From Bradyrhizobium sp. CSS354 (lineage in GTDB: Bacteria > Pseudomonadota > Alphaproteobacteria > Rhizobiales > Xanthobacteraceae), in the NCBI RefSeq assembly GCF_029051725.1, contig NZ_JAACFU010000002.1, positions 124,001 through 188,000 of the forward strand: 64,000 bases of DNA, in the 5' to 3' direction. The position numbers and the translations under genes are program-made. The notes under the pieces were generated by a model. That model was not told the DNA's origin. It saw only the letters and a list, made by a program, of their open reading frames with translations, and did no database searches. Below are positions 58,891 to 64,000 of the stretch, piece by piece (positions within the stretch are counted from its first letter, which is position 1; every line of letters begins with the position of its first letter).

Positions 58891-59157
58891 ATGCAGATCG
58901 AAGGGACTCAAACGAATTGCCCGGCTTGCGGCTCATCCGCTCTGATCTCGTTTCCGGTATTCCACCACATGATCTGCGCCTACGTTGGTCCGGAGTATGA
59001 CTTCGCACCAAGCATCGCGGGATATACGTGCCCGAAGTGCTGCCGCGGCATTGTATCGGCTGACCCAGCTTGCGAGATCGTGGGCACTAGCGCGCGGTGC
59101 ACAAGGTGTTGGGTTGAGATCGTGGTGTCCCCAGCGTGTGCTCCGGCTGGCTTGTAA
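58891..59157 (+). CDS. stand-alone TackOD1-like zinc-binding protein
   Basis: An 88-residue soluble protein with the spacing of the TackOD1 metal-binding domain: CPACGS (Cys10, Cys13), FHH (His25, His26), CAYVGPEYDF (Cys29), YTCPKC (Cys47, Cys50) and CTRC (Cys70, Cys73). The two ribbon-like knuckles probably bind zinc. TackOD1 usually appears as an output module fused to receiver or other signalling domains; here it stands alone, 18 bp after the membrane-fusion gene, with a GAGG site. It may be a regulator or assembly factor of the polysaccharide system. Family assignment is from memory of the motif. Confidence 0.65.
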   Translation: MQIEGTQTNCPACGSSALISFPVFHHMICAYVGPEYDFAPSIAGYTCPKCCRGIVSADPACEIVGTSARCTRCWVEIVVSPACAPAGL

Positions 59158-59382
59158 GGATAGCGGCGATCTCGGCTTGTCCGTCGCCAGACGCAAAGTT
59201 GGACGCCCGGTCATTCTATGCGCTGAGCAGCAAGTGGGGCCCGTACGCTAGGAGGCCATTCCGATCAGGTCTGGCAACTTGACGTGCCCGTCGCCGCGAC
59301 CGACCTGGGTGGTCTCGCTTCAAGCACAAAGCGGAATATATTGGCGCGAGCGGATTGACGGAGGGGACACAGAGGCGGTCGT

Positions 59383-59471
59383 GTAGCCCGGATAGAGCGC
59401 AGCGGCGCAATCCGGGAAGGTGCCAGACGCAACGCGAGCGGCCCCGATTGCGCTGCGCTCCATCCGGGCTA
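59383..59471. repeat. REP-like palindrome, GTAGCCCGGAT family, copy 2
   Basis: GTAGCCCGGATAGAGCGCAG at one end and GCGCTCCATCCGGGCTAG at the other. Diverged from copy 1 by a few bases and small insertions. It fills the gap between the zinc-ribbon gene and the convergent TolA/TonB-like gene; 59158-59382 holds no gene that I recognise. Confidence 0.8.
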
Positions 59472-59483
59472 GATGACTACGTG

Positions 59484-60485
59484 CTAGCCGCCGAAATCCC
59501 GTGGTGTGAACGGCAGGTCCATCACCTTCCATTCCCCGTATTTATCGGCCGGCAGCATCTTGTAGGGCTGGCAGGCCTGAAGCGCGCTCATGGCCGACTT
59601 CACGAGCGCAACGCCCTTTGCCGACGGCGGGGCTTCGATCAGGATCGGCTCCCGCGCCAGCGTGCCGTCGGTCGCGAGCACCGTGCGCAGCTTGATGTTG
59701 ACGTTGTCGGTCGGCGCAACCCCGGCCGGCAGTTTGGCGCAGCTACGCAAGTGACGACGCAGCTCGGCGATCACTTCGGCCGGCAACTTGGCCGCGATTG
59801 AATCCTTGGCATCGCCGCCATCGTCCTTGGGGGCGTCCTTCGGCAGCTCCGCCGGCAATTCCGGCGGCAGGCCCAGCATGACGCCGTACTTGACAGTGAC
59901 GTCAGGCTCCGGCGCCTGAAAGGCCGGGGGCGGCGCGGCTGGCTGCTGCATCGCTTGTGGCAGTAGCTGCGGCGCCGGGGGCTGCGGTGTCGGGGGCTGC
60001 GGCGTCGCCTGAGGCGGCGGCGACTGCGATGGCTGAGGCTGTGGCTGTGGCTGTTGAGGCTGCGGTTGCGTCTGCGCATTTGCCTCGCGCTGCTGCTGCG
60101 ACGTCTGTGAAGGCTGTGGCTGCGGCTGTTTCTGCTGCGGCTGTTCAGGCGAGGCCTGCTGCTTCGAGGACGGTGCCGCGGCCTGCTGCTTCGCCTCGGG
60201 CTTCGGCGCGGCCGCCGCCTTGTCCTTGTCGGTGAAATCCAACTTCGGCAGTTTCAGGTCAGGGGTCGGCTCCGGCGGCTTCTTGAGTTTTTCCTCGGCC
60301 TTCTCCTCGGCCTTGGCCTCTTCCTGCTTCACCTGCTCCGGCGTCACGATGCTGACGGAAACCGATTCGGGCGGGCTGGCGTGAAACGGATGGACTTTGC
60401 TGATCACGATGATCAGCGCGACCAGCGTCAGATGGGCGATCGCCGACGCTGCAATGTCCGTCCGTATGATCTTCCGCAGTTCCAT
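59484..60485 (-). CDS. TolA/TonB-like energy-transducing protein
   Basis: A 333-residue protein: one N-terminal transmembrane helix (AIAHLTLVALIIVISKVHPF), a charged helix (EEAKAEEKAEEKLKKPPEPT), a 120-residue Gln/Pro/Ala-rich linker with many QPQPQ repeats, and a C-terminal domain (VIAELRRHLRSCAKLPAGVA, VLATDGTLAREPILIEAPPS) like TolA/TonB C-terminal domains. It would span the periplasm and couple inner-membrane energy to an outer-membrane partner. No tolBQR, exbBD or receptor gene is near. Confidence 0.8.
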   Translation of the reverse strand: MELRKIIRTDIAASAIAHLTLVALIIVISKVHPFHASPPESVSVSIVTPEQVKQEEAKAEEKAEEKLKKPPEPTPDLKLPKLDFTDKDKAAAAPKPEAKQQAAAPSSKQQASPEQPQQKQPQPQPSQTSQQQREANAQTQPQPQQPQPQPQPSQSPPPQATPQPPTPQPPAPQLLPQAMQQPAAPPPAFQAPEPDVTVKYGVMLGLPPELPAELPKDAPKDDGGDAKDSIAAKLPAEVIAELRRHLRSCAKLPAGVAPTDNVNIKLRTVLATDGTLAREPILIEAPPSAKGVALVKSAMSALQACQPYKMLPADKYGEWKVMDLPFTPRDFGG

Positions 60486-60534
60486 CGCCTGACTTCAGGT
60501 TGCCAAGCTGGTCCTAGCATACGGCAGCCCCCTC

Positions 60535-61353
60535 TCAATCCCATTTTGGCGCGAAGCCGAAATCGGTCAGGCGGCCCCTGGGACTGGCCAGCGCGGCGAT
60601 TTGGGCCATCTCGTCGTCCGAAAGCTCGAAATCGAAGATCTCGATGTTTTCCGACAGGTGTTCGACGCGCGAGGTGCGCGGGATCGCAGCGACATTCTGT
60701 TGCACCAGCCAACGCAGGCAGACCTGCGCCGGCGTCTTGCGATGAAGACGCCCGATCTCGGCGAGCGTCTGGTCGGTCTTGATCCGCCCCTTGGCGATCG
60801 GGCTGTAGGCGACCAGCGCGAGCCGGTGCTGATCGCAGGCCGCCCTCACCTTCGCCTGGTCCAGATAAGGATGGTATTCGACCTGATTGCAGGCCAGCGG
60901 CTCCGGTGACAACGCCACCGCCTGCTCGATCAGCGCGACGGTGAAATTGGAGACGCCGATGTGGCGGGTCAGGCCCATGCGCTTGGCATGCGACAGTGCG
61001 CCCAGCGTCTCCTCCAGCGGCACGTGCGAATTGGGCCAGTGCAGCAGCAGGAGATCGACCGAGGGAAGCCGCATGCGCGCCAGACTCTCCTTGACCGAGC
61101 GCTCGAGATCATGGGGCGCAAAATGGTTGGTCCAGACTTTTGTCGTCAGGAAGATGTCGTCGCGGCGCACGCCGGAGGCACGCAAGCCGTCGCCGACCTC
61201 GCGCTCATTCTCGTAGACCTGTGCGGTATCGATGTGGCGATAGCCGAGCCGTAGCGCCTGCTCGACCACACGTGCGCACATGCGCCCGCTCAGCTCCCAG
61301 GTTCCGAGCCCGATCGCCGGTATTCTTGCGCCATTGGTCTCGACGAACAGCAT
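60535..61353 (-). CDS. aldo/keto reductase (2,5-diketo-gluconate reductase-like)
   Basis: A 272-residue AKR: IPAIGLGTWELSG, the Asp-Tyr of HIDTAQVYENE, Lys in LTTKVW, His in LLHWPN, then GVSNFTVALI, CNQVEYHPYL and AIPRTSRVEHLSENIEIFDF. It reduces carbonyls with NADPH. The ATG at 61353 has GAGAGG upstream. It differs from the larger AKR at 36731-37756 in length and subfamily. Confidence 0.9.
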   Translation of the reverse strand: MLFVETNGARIPAIGLGTWELSGRMCARVVEQALRLGYRHIDTAQVYENEREVGDGLRASGVRRDDIFLTTKVWTNHFAPHDLERSVKESLARMRLPSVDLLLLHWPNSHVPLEETLGALSHAKRMGLTRHIGVSNFTVALIEQAVALSPEPLACNQVEYHPYLDQAKVRAACDQHRLALVAYSPIAKGRIKTDQTLAEIGRLHRKTPAQVCLRWLVQQNVAAIPRTSRVEHLSENIEIFDFELSDDEMAQIAALASPRGRLTDFGFAPKWD

Positions 61354-61525
61354 GAGGAATCCTCTCTGTCGCGGTCGCCCCAAATCATCGTCCAGGCGTC
61401 ATTATGAACCCGGCTGGCGACACTGCCAACGGACGACGCCGGCCGCCGAGCCGGATCTTGCGCGCAATGCTAACGGGAGGTTCGCGCCAGATCTTGACGC
61501 CAAGCCTTGACGTCAGGTTTTGAGC

Positions 61526-61873
61526 TCAGGCTTTGGCGAGCGCCTGGAACACGGTGTCGGGGGCATGCGCGATCACGGCGAGCAGCGCGCGGGCGGGTCC
61601 CCGCGGGGCGCGCTTGCCCTGCTCCCAGTTGCGGATGGTCTCGACGGGAACGCCGAGTTTGGCCGCGAACTCCATCTGGGTCAGGCAGGCGCGTCGGCGC
61701 AAATCGCGCACGGCGAGCGAGCTGGCTTCGGCCGGCGCTGCGCTGGCCGCAGGCTGGATTGGCAAGGGCTGGATTGGAAAGGGCTGGATCGGAAGCGGCT
61801 GGACAGGAAACTCCTGCCCGTCCCGCAACTCGACGATCCGTCCGTCCGCCTTCAGCCGCACACGCATGCTCAT
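61526..61873 (-). CDS. XRE-family HTH protein with tandem PLPIQ repeats
   Basis: A 115-residue protein. An N-terminal beta-like segment (RVRLKADGRIVELRDGQEF) is joined by VQPLPIQPFPIQPLPIQP, coded by four 15-bp tandem units, to a C-terminal HTH: LRRRACLTQMEFAAKLGVPV then ETIRNWEQGKRAPRGPARAL. The HTH is like HigA/YiaG-type antitoxins and regulators that bind their own promoters, but no toxin gene is next to it. ATG 61873 or 61867 can start it, with GGGGG just upstream. Confidence 0.7.
   Translation of the reverse strand: MSMRVRLKADGRIVELRDGQEFPVQPLPIQPFPIQPLPIQPAASAAPAEASSLAVRDLRRRACLTQMEFAAKLGVPVETIRNWEQGKRAPRGPARALLAVIAHAPDTVFQALAKA
61752..61811. repeat. four 15-bp tandem repeats inside the HTH gene
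   Basis: On the plus strand the units are GGCTGGATTGGCAAG, GGCTGGATTGGAAAG, GGCTGGATCGGAAGC and GGCTGGACAGGAAAC. They encode the PLPIQ-type linker and keep the frame. Confidence 0.9.
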
Positions 61874-61933
61874 TCCCCCAAGCAAGGCGATGATGCGGCA
61901 GGCCGCTTAAGTTCGGATTAAAGATGATGGCCA

Positions 61934-62020
61934 GTAGAACGGATGGAGCGCAGCGCAATCCGGGGCGTCTCTCGAGCCGACGCAGCGGCACCGGATTACG
62001 CTTCGCTCCATCCGGGCTAC
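61934..62020. repeat. REP-like palindrome, GTAGCCCGGAT family, copy 3
   Basis: ACGGATGGAGCGCAGCGCAA on the left and CGCTTCGCTCCATCCGGGCT on the right, with a diverged centre. It lies at the mgtE 3' end, upstream of the HTH gene. Confidence 0.8.
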
Positions 62021-62035
62021 GAATTTCAACAGCTC

Positions 62036-63457
62036 CTACCTCAACCCGAACCACAATGTCGCGATGCCGAGGAAGGAGAAGAAGCCGACGACGTCGGTGA
62101 CCGTTGTCACGAACGTGCCGGAGGCCACGGCCGGATCGGCCCTGACACGTTCGAGCGCCATCGGGATCAGGATGCCGCCGAGCGCGCCGGCGAAGAGGTT
62201 CACGATGATGGCGAGCCCGATGACGACGCCGAGGCCCGGGATCCTGAACCAGGCCACCGCGGCCACGCCCGTGATCACGGCAAAGGCGAGACCGTTGACG
62301 AGGCCGACCAGGCCCTCGCGCATCACCACGCGCCAGGCATTGGAGGAGCCGAGCTCGCGCGTCGCCAGCGCCCGCACCGCGACCGTCATGGTCTGGGTCG
62401 CGGCATTGCCGCCCTGGCTTGCGACGATCGGCGCCAGCACGGCAAGCGCCACCATCTTCTCGAGCTGGCCCTCGAACAGGCCAAGCACGGAGGACGCCAG
62501 AAATGCGGTGGCGAGATTGACCAGCAGCCAGTTAAACCGCGCGCGCGCAATGGTGAACACGGTGTCGGAGAGCTCTTCGTCGCTGTTGACGCCGCCGAGT
62601 GCCTTGAGGTCCTCGTCCGCCTCTTCCTCGATGACGTCGACGACGTCGTCGACGGTGATGACGCCGACGAGCCGGTCCTGGGTGTCGAGCACCGGGGCTG
62701 CGACGAGATTGTACTTGCCGAACATGCGCGCCACCTCCTCCTGGTCCTCCAGGACGGAGACGCGGCGGCGATCCTCGTCGGTCAGCTCGGCAAGCGCCAC
62801 CGGGCGGCGGGCACGCAGCAGCACGTCGAGCGAGACCGCGCCCTGCCAGTGCTGCTCCTTGTCGACGACGTAGATCTCGTAGAAGCGGTCGGGCAGATCC
62901 GGCGTCTCGCGCATGTAGTCGATCGCCTGTCCCACGGTGAAATCCTGCGGCACCGCGATGAACTCGGTCTGCATCCGGCGGCCGGCAGAATTTTCCGGAT
63001 AAAGCAGGCTGCGCTCGAGCACGACGCGCTCCTTGAGCGGCAGCTTCTCGAGGATCTCCTCCTGATCGGCCTGATCGAGCGTTTCCAGCAGCTCGACCGC
63101 ATCATCGGATTCGAGTTCGAGCACACCTTCGGCGACTGTCTGCGGCGGCAGTTCCTCGAGGATCTCCTCGCGCACGCCCTCGTCGAGCTCGTTTAGCGCG
63201 GAGAAGTCGAAATCGCGCCCCGTCAGTTCGACCAGGCGGACCCGATTGTCGGGCTCGAGAGCCCCGATGAGATCGCCGAGATCGGCCTCGTGGAGCTCGG
63301 CAACGCAGGCGCGCAGCGCGGCGCTGTCGCCGGCCTCGATCGCATGGGCAATTTCCGCGACGAATTCGTGACGAATCTCGCCGTCTTCATTGCGCATCGG
63401 CACGTGGTCGAGTACCGATTCCGCGGCAGACGCGGCACCGTCCAGATGTTCATCCAT
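62036..63457 (-). CDS. mgtE: magnesium transporter MgtE
   Basis: A 473-residue MgtE: an N-domain of acidic helical repeats (LHEADLGDLIGALEPDNRVR), two CBS domains (about 150-275, with VVDKEQHWQGAVSLDVLL and VLDTQDRLVGVITVDDVVDV) and a five-helix channel with VLAPIVASQGGNAATQTMTV, the signature of the MgtE pore. It admits Mg2+ and closes when cytoplasmic Mg2+ is high. ATG 63457 has GCGAGG upstream. It is divergent from the polysaccharide deacetylase gene. Confidence 0.95.
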   Translation of the reverse strand: MDEHLDGAASAAESVLDHVPMRNEDGEIRHEFVAEIAHAIEAGDSAALRACVAELHEADLGDLIGALEPDNRVRLVELTGRDFDFSALNELDEGVREEILEELPPQTVAEGVLELESDDAVELLETLDQADQEEILEKLPLKERVVLERSLLYPENSAGRRMQTEFIAVPQDFTVGQAIDYMRETPDLPDRFYEIYVVDKEQHWQGAVSLDVLLRARRPVALAELTDEDRRRVSVLEDQEEVARMFGKYNLVAAPVLDTQDRLVGVITVDDVVDVIEEEADEDLKALGGVNSDEELSDTVFTIARARFNWLLVNLATAFLASSVLGLFEGQLEKMVALAVLAPIVASQGGNAATQTMTVAVRALATRELGSSNAWRVVMREGLVGLVNGLAFAVITGVAAVAWFRIPGLGVVIGLAIIVNLFAGALGGILIPMALERVRADPAVASGTFVTTVTDVVGFFSFLGIATLWFGLR

Positions 63458-63540
63458 GGCGCGCCTCGCCGTTCGACAGGTTGGAACGAGTGGTCTGAGC
63501 TGATGGTTCAGGCAATACCCACAAGGCAACTCTGAGCGCA

Positions 63541-64000
63541 ATGACAAAGATGCTTCGACTGAGGTGGCCCTCGATGGCGGCGGGCGCAGCCCTCGCCGCC
63601 GTCACCGGCATCGCCTCGACTGAAGCCGTCGAGTGCCCGCGCAAGGACGCGCTCGGCACCTCGCGCATTCTGAGCGTCGACGCCAAGACCACGCCGCGCG
63701 TGGGCCTGAAGAGCTTTCCGCAGACGTTGCCACTCGCCGACCACGAGGTCGTGCTGACCTTCGACGACGGACCGCATCCGCCGACGACGTCGAAGGTATT
63801 GGCGGCGCTGGCGCAGGAATGCGTGCGCGCGACCTTCTTCCTGATCGGCCTGCACGCCTCCGAACACCCCGACATGGTCAAGCGCATCGCCCGCGAGGGC
63901 CACAGCATCGGCCACCACACCTTCTCGCATCCGTTCATGGCGCGGATCCCGCTCGACAAGGCGAAGAGCGAGATCGATCGCGGTATCGCCGCCGACGAGA
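63541..64000 (+). CDS. polysaccharide deacetylase (NodB-like), 5' part
   Basis: The frame runs from ATG 63541 to the window end, giving 153 residues without a stop. A signal-like stretch (MAAGAALAAVTGIASTEAVE) is followed by the NodB homology domain: VVLTFDDGPHPPTTSKVLAA (metal-binding Asp-Asp), ATFFLIGLHA and GHSIGHHTFSHP (metal-binding His). It removes N-acetyl groups from a polysaccharide such as chitin, peptidoglycan or an exopolysaccharide in the periplasm. The substrate cannot be told. Confidence 0.88.
   Translation, partial: MTKMLRLRWPSMAAGAALAAVTGIASTEAVECPRKDALGTSRILSVDAKTTPRVGLKSFPQTLPLADHEVVLTFDDGPHPPTTSKVLAALAQECVRATFFLIGLHASEHPDMVKRIAREGHSIGHHTFSHPFMARIPLDKAKSEIDRGIAADE

Noticed and set aside
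61943..63196. 417-codon plus-strand frame over mgtE
   Set aside because: Antisense shadow of mgtE with no recognisable motif.

Overview
The window looks like a chromosomal segment of a Bradyrhizobium-type alphaproteobacterium (Nitrobacteraceae, Hyphomicrobiales). The supports are very high G+C, the divK-pleD pair, MipZ, EipB/DUF1849, DUF1489, DUF3572, a FixK-like Crp/Fnr regulator, a small phasin, the clpS-clpA order, and several families of dispersed palindromic repeats typical of that group. No rRNA, tRNA, CRISPR array or intact insertion sequence was seen. The taxonomic call is inference from gene content only.

Layout. 1-3.1 kb: core genes (DUF983, NUDIX, flavin monooxygenase, rpmG). 3.1-11.7 kb: an accessory stretch, visibly less G+C-rich, with orphan and decayed genes (hydrolase, DUF378, a frameshifted membrane gene, secreted proteins, a FixK-like regulator, an acyltransferase, a DUF6572-like protein, a stand-alone ClpA-N-domain protein, a Tat-exported serine hydrolase) and intergenic repeats. 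11.7-13.7 kb: MFS exporter and divergent TetR regulator with a perfect operator. 13.8-15 kb: two small secreted proteins. 15.2-19.2 kb: pleD-divK and the overlapping DUF3572-dinB-ACT operon. 19.3-30 kb: RidA, EipB, GDPD, FemAB-like, HIT, TrmO, AzlCD, a lytic transglycosylase, an orphan TRAP binding protein and a HAD phosphatase.

30-37.8 kb is a catabolic block. An aldoxime dehydratase-nitrilase operon with a divergent AraC regulator can convert aldoxime to nitrile to carboxylate. A dgdA-like dialkylglycine decarboxylase, with a divergent LysR gene and a solute-binding protein, resembles 2-methylalanine utilisation. 38-43.3 kb: a DHA2 exporter, a cupin and the clpA/clpS proteolysis pair. 43.7-44.5 kb: a decayed TadG-like pilus gene and a phasin preceded by two TGC-N3-GCA palindromes. 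44.8-55.5 kb: D,D-carboxypeptidase, DnaJ and VWA proteins, MipZ, PanC, GST and DUF599.

55.9-59.2 kb is the most unusual part: a small secreted protein, then a tight three-gene unit of a processive family-2 glycosyltransferase, a membrane-fusion protein and a stand-alone zinc-ribbon protein matching the TackOD1 pattern. It looks like a compact exopolysaccharide synthesis/export module without a visible PilZ domain. 59.4-64 kb: a TolA/TonB-like protein, an aldo/keto reductase, an XRE-type regulator with tandem repeats, MgtE and a polysaccharide deacetylase cut by the window end.
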